Below, piece by piece: positions 1 to 7,831 of a DNA stretch of 64,000 nt. The stretch is from Rurimicrobium sp040387755. GTDB lineage: Bacteria; Bacteroidota; Bacteroidia; Chitinophagales; Chitinophagaceae. A model generated the notes under the pieces. It worked only from the letters and a program-made list of their open reading frames with translations. It made no database searches and was not told the DNA's origin. Location of the stretch: assembly GCA_040387755.1 (NCBI GenBank), contig JAZKDB010000002.1, positions 1,860,001 through 1,924,000 of the forward strand, given 5' to 3'. The position numbers were made by a program, and so were the translations under genes. Every line of letters starts with the position of its first letter. Position 1 is the stretch's first letter.

Positions 1-1066
1 TGATACAGAAATTGCGTACAAAAAGGAATGTAGGTAAATAACGTGGTGTACAGCCAAGTCTGGCTTTGGCCTCAAGAGCGGTTCTGCCTAAGTTCAGTTT
101 TTCTTTTTCGTGTGCAATTGCCTGCTCAATACTGAAATAAAGAATGTTGAAATACAAGCTCAGTGCAGCATTGCGCTCATAATCAAAACCGATATAGAAC
201 ATATCAAAACATGCAGGATGAAGCCATGCAGATGCAAAAGCCACCATCTTTTCCCCTTCATAAAAAGCCCAGACTTTTAATTCCTGTTCATACATTTTTT
301 TCAACTCGGGCAAAAAGGAAGCATTGAGCAAACCAAGACTTACTGCCTGTCGGCTGCTTACTTGTTTGTACAGCTGATATATGGTTTCAGCATTTGAAAA
401 TACTTCTTCTGTATTCAGCTCCTCAATACGCAATTGCTTCAGTGAAGAGCGTACTTTGCGCAACTTTTGTGCGTATTTGTGTTTTAAGGCTCCTTCATAA
501 TCTGCAAAATCCTTCCATTCGTTGGGTAAAGGCATTTGCATAGAAATGTCATTACGTAACTGTGTATAATGTGGTGCAAAATTCTGAAAATAGGGTACTA
601 ATTCCTCCGGAACATCTTTAATCAGTGTTGCCATGGCGCAACTTTTCTTTGCCACAGATTGTATCATTTCTTCATAAGCTCGATAAGCATCTATCGGACT
701 TAAAACAGATGTGTGAAAATTGACAATATCGTGTCGAAACAAGTGACCGGCAATGAGCAATGAAGGCCGAAATACATTTAAACAAAGCGGTGCCACCTTT
801 GCCTGATAACCACCCAGCAATCCTGTATTCAGATGTTTGGGCAATACATTCAATAATTGAAAATAGGCAATGGCCACTGGTTTATTGGCCTCTCCATAAA
901 GGGCATAATAACATTTGATGTCCGGCAATTGTATTGTTTCGTATAAAGCAAGTGCCTGACTACGCAAGGGGTGATGAGCGGGTAGTGCGTCATCCCATGC
1001 AGAAGGTAATTCAGCAGTTGACTCGAAAATGCTAACGATGCTATTAGACGGGCTCTTTATTGTCAT
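1..1066 (-). CDS. Partial GNAT/FemAB-like acyltransferase family protein
   Basis: An open minus-strand frame runs from an ATG at 1066 off the left window edge, giving about 355 codons with no stop, so the C-terminus is missing. The product is soluble with no signal peptide. Its second half (motifs such as KYAQKLRKVRSSLKQL, then VWAFYEGEKMVAFASAW and LNLGRTALEAKARLG) resembles the acyl-CoA N-acyltransferase fold of GNAT/FemAB-like proteins: a lysine- and arginine-rich helix followed by a strand carrying a G-rich, self-referential segment. No catalytic residue can be assigned and the substrate is unknown. It starts 79 bases from the stop of the lipid kinase gene, which has the same orientation, so the two may be co-transcribed. 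Confidence 0.6.
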   Translation of the reverse strand, partial: MTIKSPSNSIVSIFESTAELPSAWDDALPAHHPLRSQALALYETIQLPDIKCYYALYGEANKPVAIAYFQLLNVLPKHLNTGLLGGYQAKVAPLCLNVFRPSLLIAGHLFRHDIVNFHTSVLSPIDAYRAYEEMIQSVAKKSCAMATLIKDVPEELVPYFQNFAPHYTQLRNDISMQMPLPNEWKDFADYEGALKHKYAQKLRKVRSSLKQLRIEELNTEEVFSNAETIYQLYKQVSSRQAVSLGLLNASFLPELKKMYEQELKVWAFYEGEKMVAFASAWLHPACFDMFYIGFDYERNAALSLYFNILYFSIEQAIAHEKEKLNLGRTALEAKARLGCTPRYLPTFLFVRNFCI

Positions 1067-1145
1067 AAACAGACAGCAAAGTAACACTATTTAATTTTTA
1101 GCCTTTGATGCTGATATAGTTTTAAGAAAAGATATTGTTTTGACG

Positions 1146-2036
1146 CTAGTTTTGGGCATCAAGGGCGCCAACGATTACTTTTTGTGCGTTTTGCTCAATT
1201 CTGAAATGAATCATTGGTGAACAAGCCACAGCATCACCATCTGTTTGCATCAGTTTAAGTTTTGGATTACTGATTTTAATTTCTTTACCGCGGATACGGT
1301 GTACATAGCGGCTTTTGAGCAATGTACCTGTTAGCATACGAAAACCCAGTAGAGCGCCCAAAATTTTAGGAAACTTTCGGATAATGACCACATCCAGCAA
1401 ACCATCTGTCCAGCTGGCATCTTCAGCTATTTTAAAGTTATATCCAAACTGCCTGCCATTAGCCACGCTTATAAAAAAAGCAGTTTCTTCCAATTCTTGA
1501 CCATCAACTTCAATTTGAAAAGTCCAGTCGCGATAAAGCCACATATACTTGGTAATCAGCCATGCATAGACCGACAATCCCCGTTTTTGACTGTTGGCAA
1601 ATTTCTTACAAATGAGCGCATCATAACCTACTCCTGCATTGCTGGCAAACAACTTTTCATTGGCAAAACCTACGTCAATAATGTCTGTCAATCCGCGATT
1701 GATGACTTGAAGGGCCTTTTCTGTATCCACAGGTATACTAAGAGTTCTTGCTAAGCCATTTCCAGAGCCTTTGGGCAAAATGGCCAGAAGAACTCCTGTG
1801 CCATATAATCCTCTGATAATATCATTAACCGAACCGTCTCCACCGACCGCAACAACCGCAAAAGCCCCGTTTTGGGCTGCATTACGGGCTAAATCCTCGC
1901 CATGACCTATACGTTCGGTATATTGAATTTCATGACTGTAAATAGTTGTGTCCAGGCATTTATCGATTGCAATCTGAACTTTTTTATTGCGCTCTACTCC
2001 AGACTTTGGATTGACGATAAAAACTAAATGTTTCAT
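1146..2036 (-). CDS. Diacylglycerol/lipid kinase, DagK/YegS family
   Basis: A 296-residue cytoplasmic kinase of the diacylglycerol kinase catalytic family, which phosphorylates a lipid alcohol with ATP. The N-terminal NPKSG (9-13), the nucleotide-binding GGDGS (65-69) followed by VND, and PKGSGNGLAR (88-97) are the family signature motifs. The C-terminal half holds the beta-rich domain with the late TDGD motif. Length fits the family (about 290-310). The start is translationally coupled: its ATG overlaps the nadC stop as TAATG. Pairing with nadC is positional and implies no shared pathway. The lipid substrate cannot be told from sequence. Confidence 0.9.
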   Translation of the reverse strand: MKHLVFIVNPKSGVERNKKVQIAIDKCLDTTIYSHEIQYTERIGHGEDLARNAAQNGAFAVVAVGGDGSVNDIIRGLYGTGVLLAILPKGSGNGLARTLSIPVDTEKALQVINRGLTDIIDVGFANEKLFASNAGVGYDALICKKFANSQKRGLSVYAWLITKYMWLYRDWTFQIEVDGQELEETAFFISVANGRQFGYNFKIAEDASWTDGLLDVVIIRKFPKILGALLGFRMLTGTLLKSRYVHRIRGKEIKISNPKLKLMQTDGDAVACSPMIHFRIEQNAQKVIVGALDAQN

Positions 2037-2875
2037 TATTGCAGCTGTGCTTTAAGGCTTAAATCCATACTAACAGCATGATGAATGATGGCTCCCACTG
2101 AAATATAATCTACTCCTGCTTGTGCATAAAGTAAAATCGTTTCCTTATTGATTCCTCCTGAGGCTTCTGTTTCATAACGACCATTAATGAGCGCTACCGC
2201 TTCTGCTGCCATTTCCGGACTAAAGTTATCCAACATAATACGATGAAAATTACCGACGATTAAAGCTTCTTTGACATCTTCAATTGTCCTTGTTTCCACT
2301 TCTATCTGAAGGTCAAGATTATTTGCATTTAAATATTTATTGGTTTGGGTAACAGCTGCGGTAATTCCTCCGCAAAAATCAATATGATTATCCTTGAGCA
2401 TTACCATATCATATAAGCCCATTCTATGGTTTTCACCCCCACCTATTAGTACGGCTTCCTTTTCAAAAGCACGAAAAAGCGGAGTGGTCTTTCGGGTGTC
2501 CAACACTTTTGTTTTGTACCCTTTTAGTAATTGTACATACTCATTGGTCAAAGTCGCAATACCGCTCATTCTCTGCATACAATTAAGCGCCAATCGTTCA
2601 GCCTTAAGAATAGTATGAATTTTGGCATCCACTTCAAATGCTATCTCTCCAAACGAAACTGTGTCGCCATCCTTTTTATACGGTGTAAATATTGCTTCCG
2701 ATTCCAAAAACAAAAAAATCTCTTTTGCCAGATCCACTCCGGCAAGAATTCCATTCTCCTTTATTTTGAGAATTGCCTTTCCCTTTGCTGTTGCATCAAT
2801 AGACGCAAGGGTGGAGTAGTCGCCAGATCCTACATCTTCCTGTAGTGCTGCCTGTATAAACTCGTGTTGATTCAT
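2036..2875 (-). CDS. nadC: Nicotinate-nucleotide pyrophosphorylase (carboxylating)
   Basis: Quinolinate phosphoribosyltransferase, which converts quinolinate and PRPP to nicotinate mononucleotide, CO2 and pyrophosphate in de novo NAD synthesis. The 279 residues match the usual size. Visible motifs are EDVGSGDYST (13-22), AERLALNCMQRMSGIAT (92-108), the substrate-binding DTRKTTPLFR (126-135), GGGENHRMGLYD (145-156) and KDNH (161-164). The partner enzyme nadA lies 9 kb away at 11.8 kb on the same strand, so the NAD genes are split, and no nadB is seen. The gene leads a two-gene unit with the lipid kinase downstream. Confidence 0.96.
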   Translation of the reverse strand: MNQHEFIQAALQEDVGSGDYSTLASIDATAKGKAILKIKENGILAGVDLAKEIFLFLESEAIFTPYKKDGDTVSFGEIAFEVDAKIHTILKAERLALNCMQRMSGIATLTNEYVQLLKGYKTKVLDTRKTTPLFRAFEKEAVLIGGGENHRMGLYDMVMLKDNHIDFCGGITAAVTQTNKYLNANNLDLQIEVETRTIEDVKEALIVGNFHRIMLDNFSPEMAAEAVALINGRYETEASGGINKETILLYAQAGVDYISVGAIIHHAVSMDLSLKAQLQ

Positions 2876-3064
2876 TAGTTGAGATTTTTTGTGCTGGGTG
2901 CAAAGTTAGCAGATAATAAAAAGCTGTAAGGGTTAAGTTTTTGTACCGCTTTTAAAGTTACAAAGCGTCTTTTGAAAAATTTTGGATGCTTTTACTAACA
3001 TTTCCACATCGGCTATCGTTTATAATAATACAAGTCATTTTTTTTCTTTTAAATTCTAATAATT

Positions 3065-4885
3065 ATGAAAAAACTAAATTTACTCTTTTCGCTAGCATCG
3101 GCGTTTCTTGTGCTCAATTCAGAGCGCTCATTTGCTCAGGTAAGCTCTCTTGATGGGGCCATTATTGATTCCATGTCGTCTTATTGTGTATTACCAAATA
3201 ATACCAGCTTCTCATTGTATACCAAAGTAACCGGAACGGGCACCAGCGCCGACTCTATTACCTACAATGTAAATTTTGATGATGGTTCGGATACCACTTT
3301 CAAAAGGGGGATTTACTTTAGCGGTCCAGGGGGAAGCTCCAGTGCGTATATCTATCACAAATATACTTTCGCTGGTACATTTACACCAAGACTGATTGTA
3401 ACAGCGCCTAGCGGTGTGTCAGACACTTCTTATTGCGGAGCTTTCACACTCACCAACACTTGCGGAACACTTAATGGGACTCTATACATTGATGATAACA
3501 GCAACTGTATTAAAGATGCAACAGAAAATGGATTGCACTGGACTCCCATTGTTGCTATCAATACCACTATATTAGATACTTTCAATGCCGGCTGGGCTGA
3601 TCATCATGGAGATTACAGCCTGAGCCTTCCTCCCGGTAGCTATACTATTATTCCAAACCGCTATTATAGCTACCCCGGGCTAACTGTGGCTAACCCATTT
3701 GCAACAGCAAGCTGCCCAAGCACCGGCACTTATTCTTTAACTGTAGCCGCCTCTGGATCTTATACCAAGGATTTTGCATATTCTTGTAGTTCTCCTTCAA
3801 GCTATGATGCGCAAGTTGTAATTTCAGGAGGATGCTTTTTCCCGGGAGATTCCACCAATGTTTACGTTTGGGGTGGCTCCTGGAGTTGGTATTATCATTA
3901 TGCTTGTATTGCTTCTGGTATAAGTACAACGGTTACTGTAAATATTGATCCTAAACTTACCTATTTGGCTTCCATTTATGGACCAACACCTACACTATCG
4001 GGTTCAACACTTACATATACCCTTAGTACTCCGGCAGATATTACACACTTTTATTCTGGAATCATGGTAAAAACGCCTACCACAGCAACTATTTTGGATA
4101 CAATGAAGTTTTCGGCATATATAGCACCATTGACGGGTATAACAGACCCCAATCTGACTAACAATACCTATAACTACCAAAAAGCAGTTGCTGCATCATA
4201 TGACCCCAATATAAAAGAGGTATCACCTAAAGGAGAGGGAAATGAAGGTTATGTAAAAATGAATGATAACATGACTTATACTATCCACTTTCAAAATACT
4301 GGTACTGCTGCTGCAAAAAACATTACAATTACGGATGAAATTGATGCTGATTTGGACATTAACTCTATCCACATTCTTGGTGCCACACATAATGCCAACA
4401 TGTACAGAGATGGAAAAGTTATCAAATTCCGTTTTGAAAATATTAATCTTCCCGATAGCGGAACGGATTATAAAGGCAGTATGGGATCTGTTACCTATGC
4501 AATCAAACAAAAGAAAGATCTGGCTCCTGGTACAAAAATGATGAATACTGCTGCTATCTACTTTGATTACAACGACCCGATTATTACCAATACAACCCTT
4601 AACACCATCTATATCCCCACAAGCATAGAGAATGTTACATTAGGCAATGATGTGGCCGCTGTTTATCCAAACCCTGCAAACAATAATCTTAATGTAAAAA
4701 TGGACTTTACAAAAAACTTTACCATAAAACTGATTGATATGTTGGGTAGAATTACACTAACCCAAGGAACAACTGAAGGAGCGTTAATCATCAACACTTC
4801 TTTTATACCCGATGGTTTGTATATTATAAATATATCCGATAACAAAGGAAATCAATCAAGTAATAAAGTTCAAATTAAACACTAG
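3065..4885 (+). CDS. T9SS-secreted protein with PKD-like and conserved-repeat domains
   Basis: A 606-residue exported protein. An N-terminal signal peptide ends near SERSFAQ (about residue 25). A PKD-like beta-sandwich region follows (NFDDGSDTTF, then YIYHKYTFAGTFTPRL, about 60-110), then an SdrD/Cna-B-like region (LNGTLYIDDNSNCIKDATENG, about 135-190). The region around 370-500 (ASYDPNIKEVSPKGEG, NTGTAAAKNITITDEIDADL, IYFDYNDPI) is the repeat domain common in Bacteroidota surface proteins. The final 75 residues (VYPNPANNNLNVKM, DGLYIINI) form a type A T9SS sorting domain that is cleaved on export. Function is probably surface or adhesive. It is monocistronic, with a hairpin terminator after the stop. 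Confidence 0.85.
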   Translation: MKKLNLLFSLASAFLVLNSERSFAQVSSLDGAIIDSMSSYCVLPNNTSFSLYTKVTGTGTSADSITYNVNFDDGSDTTFKRGIYFSGPGGSSSAYIYHKYTFAGTFTPRLIVTAPSGVSDTSYCGAFTLTNTCGTLNGTLYIDDNSNCIKDATENGLHWTPIVAINTTILDTFNAGWADHHGDYSLSLPPGSYTIIPNRYYSYPGLTVANPFATASCPSTGTYSLTVAASGSYTKDFAYSCSSPSSYDAQVVISGGCFFPGDSTNVYVWGGSWSWYYHYACIASGISTTVTVNIDPKLTYLASIYGPTPTLSGSTLTYTLSTPADITHFYSGIMVKTPTTATILDTMKFSAYIAPLTGITDPNLTNNTYNYQKAVAASYDPNIKEVSPKGEGNEGYVKMNDNMTYTIHFQNTGTAAAKNITITDEIDADLDINSIHILGATHNANMYRDGKVIKFRFENINLPDSGTDYKGSMGSVTYAIKQKKDLAPGTKMMNTAAIYFDYNDPIITNTTLNTIYIPTSIENVTLGNDVAAVYPNPANNNLNVKMDFTKNFTIKLIDMLGRITLTQGTTEGALIINTSFIPDGLYIINISDNKGNQSSNKVQIKH

Positions 4886-4905
4886 TTTTTTATCGTTGAT
4901 TTTAG

Positions 4906-4940
4906 AAAAAAGCGGCTTCGGAAACGAGGCCGCTTTTTTA
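4906..4940 (+). terminator. Intrinsic terminator after the T9SS protein gene
   Basis: A 9-bp stem (4911-4919 with 4926-4934, AGCGGC/GCCGCT core) with a 6-base loop is flanked by an A-run and a T-run, so it may act in both directions. It lies 20 bases past the stop at 4885. Confidence 0.8.
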
Positions 4941-5015
4941 ATATCAAAATCCGGAGCTAAAACCGACTCTAGGTGTATTTTCTTTCAATATTTTTTATAT
5001 GTTTGAGTCTAGTCA

Positions 5016-5516
5016 ATGGTTTTCGAAGAAATTTTCCACACACACAAAGAAAGGGTTTTTTCTCTATGCTTTCGCTACTTACAGCAAGAGCAGGAAGCAG
5101 AAGATGCTGTGCAAGACGTATTTGTAAAGGTTTTTCACAATTTGGATACTTTCAAAGCAGAGTCGCAAATTGGCACATGGATATACAGAATTGCAATAAA
5201 CCATTGTCTGGACATACTTAAATCTCGGAAGAGAAAACAGCAAATTCTTCGATTCGTCGCTTTTTTTCCTTTTGTATCAGAAAAAATTAGCCATACAGAA
5301 TTGAAACTGGAAGACAAAGAGGCCTATCAAAACTTGCAGGATAAACTGCAATTATTGCCCGAAAAGCAACTAACAGCTCTTCTTCTTAATAAACTAGAGG
5401 GTATTCCTATTGAACAGGTAGCCCAAATAATGAACCTGAGTTATAAGGCCGTAGAATCTTTATTGCAAAGAGGAAAACAAAATTTACAAAAACACTTAAA
5501 CAACACGAAGGAATAA
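5016..5516 (+). CDS. ECF-type RNA polymerase sigma factor
   Basis: A 166-residue sigma-70 family factor with only regions 2 and 4. Region 2 (about 5-70) has HTHKERVFSLCFRYL, EDAVQDVFVKVF and TWIYRIAINHCLDILKSRK. Region 4 (about 110-160) has LLPEKQLTALLLNKLEG, then IEQVAQIMNLSYKAVESLLQRGKQNL, the -35-binding helix-turn-helix. A longer upstream reading in another frame is a shadow. It is the first gene of a unit with two small envelope proteins, the first of which could be its anti-sigma factor, and then a cytochrome c peroxidase. It therefore probably controls an envelope or redox stress response; the signal is not visible. Confidence 0.92.
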   Translation: MVFEEIFHTHKERVFSLCFRYLQQEQEAEDAVQDVFVKVFHNLDTFKAESQIGTWIYRIAINHCLDILKSRKRKQQILRFVAFFPFVSEKISHTELKLEDKEAYQNLQDKLQLLPEKQLTALLLNKLEGIPIEQVAQIMNLSYKAVESLLQRGKQNLQKHLNNTKE

Positions 5517-5563
5517 TCAATAACTAACGTCTAAACTATTGTGAGGACGAAAATTTGTAGAAA

Positions 5564-5842
5564 ATGAACAAACAAATTGATATAGATAACGCATTTGAAC
5601 GGCTGAAAGAGCTAAATCCCGTGTATTCGGACAACTTGTCTTATGAGACATTAATGAACAAAATAGAGTTGGTTAAGCGCGAACGAGCACCAAAAGTAAT
5701 GGTAGCAGGAGCTCTTCTTGCCCTAACTCTTGTTTTGTCCTTTAATTTTATGTCTTTCCAAAGACAGGATAAGGCCAGTGAAAAGAATCTTGTAACTGAG
5801 TTAGGATTGATGAATAACCCTTCAATCTATGGTGGAATATGA
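5564..5842 (+). CDS. Small single-pass membrane protein, candidate anti-sigma factor
   Basis: A 92-residue protein with a cytoplasmic N-terminal part of about 45 residues, one hydrophobic segment (VMVAGALLALTLVLSFNFM, about 46-64) and a short C-terminal tail. There is no zinc-binding HxxxCxxC motif, so it is not a classical ZAS-type anti-sigma. Its position directly after the ECF sigma gene and its topology suggest an anti-sigma role; this is inference. The stop overlaps the next start (ATGA at 5839-5842), so the two are translationally coupled. Confidence 0.75.
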   Translation: MNKQIDIDNAFERLKELNPVYSDNLSYETLMNKIELVKRERAPKVMVAGALLALTLVLSFNFMSFQRQDKASEKNLVTELGLMNNPSIYGGI

Positions 5843-6291
5843 GTAAAATAAAGCTGTTAATCATTATTTGTACCATATTATTATTGAGTAATGTTCTATT
5901 AATGTGGCAATTATGGGAGCGTAATAAGCCCCGGGAAAGAGGGGAGGGTCCTCGTCTTGAAATAATATCCCGACTAAAGCTGGATGAAAAACAGGTTAAA
6001 CAGTATGACGTTCTGGTACAAGAACATCGTTCGCAGATGCGCCAAAAAGAAGAGGAAATTCGTGAACTGAAAAAATCCTTGTATCAAACTCTTCTCGGTG
6101 ATACCACTTCCAGATACTCGCTGATACAGCAAATTGCTGAGCAGCAGAAAGAAGTAGAAAACATTAATCTTCGTCATTTTGCAGATATTGGTAAAGTTTG
6201 CCGCCTTGAACAGCAAGTGAGCTACAAAAAGCTGGTATCCGACTTGTCTGAATTATTTATGCACAGAAAACCACCACCACCAAGACATTAA
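5839..6291 (+). CDS. Spy/CpxP-like periplasmic helical protein
   Basis: A 150-residue protein with an N-terminal membrane anchor or signal segment (LLIIICTILLLSNVLLMWQLW, about 5-25), then a charged all-helical region (LKLDEKQVKQYDVLVQEH, QMRQKEEEIRELKKSLYQTLL, about 45-125) and a proline/histidine tail PPPPRH. This layout resembles the heavy-metal resistance/Spy-like periplasmic family found in Bacteroidota sigma/anti-sigma operons, where the protein acts as a sensor or chaperone. Assignment is by pattern only. It overlaps the preceding gene by 4 bases and lies 27 bases before the cytochrome c peroxidase. Confidence 0.75.
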   Translation: MSKIKLLIIICTILLLSNVLLMWQLWERNKPRERGEGPRLEIISRLKLDEKQVKQYDVLVQEHRSQMRQKEEEIRELKKSLYQTLLGDTTSRYSLIQQIAEQQKEVENINLRHFADIGKVCRLEQQVSYKKLVSDLSELFMHRKPPPPRH

Positions 6292-6318
6292 TTTCATCAT
6301 TTAAAACCAGGCTTCTCT

Positions 6319-7410
6319 ATGTTAAAAAAACACGTTTTATTTCCCGTCTTAATATTTGGTCTGCTTTTGAGTCTTCTGGCTTGCAAAAAAGATAAAGACA
6401 CATCAAATAATATTGTGGTGGCCACATCTGACACGCCAACCTTGCCTTCAACGCCTTTTTCGTATATCACCAGCTACCCGGCACATGTTGCTGCAGAACT
6501 GGCACTTACAGATAATACTCCATCCAACAACCCCATTACCAACGATGGTGCTACTTTGGGCCGTGTTTTATTTTACGATAAGATTCTCTCTGCAAATAAC
6601 ACGATTAGTTGTGGGTCTTGTCACAAGCAAAACGAATCTTTCGTAGACAACAGAGCACTTAGCACAGGATTTGAAGGCGCTAATGGCAAAAGACATTCTA
6701 TGCCTTTACTAAATGTGCGCTTTTACAAATCAGGTAAAATGTTTTGGGATGAGCGTGCAGCAAGCCTTGAGTTACAGGTATTATTGCCGATCCAGGACCA
6801 TCTGGAAATGGGTTCAACACTTACAGACATTGTTAGCAAAGTAAAAGCGAAGTCCTATTACCCGGCCTTGTTCGAAAAAGCCTTTGGCAGTAAAGACATT
6901 GATACAACAAAAATATCAAGAGCCTTGGCGCAATATGTTCGTTCAATTGTTACTTACCAATCCAAATACGACAGAGTACAGCAAGGAGCAGAGTCTTATA
7001 CAACATTAGAGCAAACCGGGGCAACTTTGTTCAGCACCATACCTACTCCTCCGGCAGGAGGAGCGCCTGCCGCTGCTTGCTCCGGCTGTCATAAACCACC
7101 CATGTTTATCACCTCTAACCCTGCGGGACCGTTCTCGCTTCCAGATGCCAACGATGCAGGAATCAACAATCAAAACAGATTTAAATCTGCAAGCCTTAGG
7201 AATGTTGCGTTGCGCATTTCCTTATTTCATAATGGCTCTGTAACCAACCTTCAGGATATGTTTACCCGAGGAACTCCTGGTAGTGGAACAACCCCAATCC
7301 CTGCGCACTCCGTAAGACCACAGGACGTAGCTGCCTTAACGGCTTTCCTGCAAACCTTAAACGACAATGCTATACTGAGTGATGAGAGGTTTAGTAATCC
7401 TTTTAAATAG
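6319..7410 (+). CDS. Dihaem cytochrome c peroxidase family lipoprotein
   Basis: A 363-residue lipoprotein: the signal ends in the lipobox LLAC with Cys22 lipidated. Two haem c attachment motifs are present, CGSCH (98-102) and CSGCH (254-258), in the CcpA/MauG two-domain arrangement. The NxxFFW-like region ends DERAASLELQ (about 144-153), and PIQDHLEMG (about 157-165) is the family's conserved loop. It would reduce hydrogen peroxide in the periplasm or oxidise another substrate. It is the last gene of the ECF sigma unit, suggesting sigma-dependent expression. A hairpin terminator follows, whose T-run touches the first parS site. Confidence 0.9.
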   Translation: MLKKHVLFPVLIFGLLLSLLACKKDKDTSNNIVVATSDTPTLPSTPFSYITSYPAHVAAELALTDNTPSNNPITNDGATLGRVLFYDKILSANNTISCGSCHKQNESFVDNRALSTGFEGANGKRHSMPLLNVRFYKSGKMFWDERAASLELQVLLPIQDHLEMGSTLTDIVSKVKAKSYYPALFEKAFGSKDIDTTKISRALAQYVRSIVTYQSKYDRVQQGAESYTTLEQTGATLFSTIPTPPAGGAPAAACSGCHKPPMFITSNPAGPFSLPDANDAGINNQNRFKSASLRNVALRISLFHNGSVTNLQDMFTRGTPGSGTTPIPAHSVRPQDVAALTAFLQTLNDNAILSDERFSNPFK

Positions 7411-7432
7411 GTTTGCATATTTAGGTTATATC

Positions 7433-7459
7433 GGCTAGCTAATTTAGCTGGCCTTTTTT
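7433..7459 (+). terminator. Terminator after the cytochrome c peroxidase gene
   Basis: Imperfect hairpin GGC-AGCTAA / TTAGCT-GCC (7433-7453) followed by six T. It ends exactly where the first parS site begins. Confidence 0.65.
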
Positions 7460-7474
7460 GTTTCACGTGGAACA
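7459..7474. other. parS centromere site 1
   Basis: TGTTTCACGTGGAACA; its reverse complement TGTTCCACGTGAAACA fits the ParB-binding consensus TGTTnCACGTGAAACA at every defined position. It is followed by ATAT, as is site 2. ParB bound here would nucleate the partition complex that positions the origin with ParA and loads SMC. parA and parB are not in this window. Confidence 0.88.
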
Positions 7475-7570
7475 ATATTATTTGTGGTTTCAAGAACGAT
7501 CTATTTGCTTCAAAAAGCCACTTGATTAAATTATCTGTCGTTTAAATAAACACCCACGAAACCAATATTA

Positions 7571-7798
7571 TTATAGAACATAAGGAAGACTACTCCATAA
7601 TCCACGGTATTCTTTGTATTTAAACCATAGAAACAACAGTCCAATTAACAAACTTAGTACAGCAAATGAAGCTATGACAAATAACAGCGCAGCCTTAACA
7701 AACAACTTTCTGGAATAGTTAATTACAACCTTCTCTATCACGAACCTAGTGTCGCCTTCTGTTCCACGTGGAACAATATCACTATAGTCAATTAGCAT
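7571..7798 (-). CDS. Possible small single-pass membrane protein
   Basis: A 75-codon frame from an ATG at 7798 to a stop at 7571, lying in the 420-base gap upstream of mnmG. The translation has a polar N-terminus, a basic stretch (INYSRKLFVK) and one long hydrophobic segment (about 36-58) followed by KYKEYRG, which is a plausible inner-membrane protein. Its start overlaps the mnmG promoter, and parS site 2 lies inside its first 13 codons (IVPRGT). No family is recognised. It may be a chance frame in an origin-proximal spacer. Confidence 0.35.
   Translation of the reverse strand: MLIDYSDIVPRGTEGDTRFVIEKVVINYSRKLFVKAALLFVIASFAVLSLLIGLLFLWFKYKEYRGLWSSLPYVL
7760..7775. other. parS centromere site 2
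   Basis: TGTTCCACGTGGAACA, a perfect 16-bp palindrome matching the parS core in both half-sites. It lies 22 bases upstream of the -33 element of the mnmG promoter, so bound ParB could influence mnmG transcription. Confidence 0.88.
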
Positions 7799-7827
7799 TT
7801 GCCATTAGACATTAAGCTTTATCTTTG
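7798..7827 (+). promoter_or_regulatory. mnmG promoter (leaderless type)
   Basis: TTTG (7798-7801), 18 bases, then TATCTTTG (7820-7827), the Bacteroidota -33 and -7 elements. The ATG follows after four C residues at 7832, so transcription should start at or next to the start codon, giving a leaderless or near-leaderless mRNA. Confidence 0.7.
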
Positions 7828-7831
7828 CCCC

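Noticed and set aside
7799..7831. Upstream in-frame start of mnmG
   Set aside because: It lies inside the -33/-7 promoter, and the family begins at MFQEYDVIVVG.
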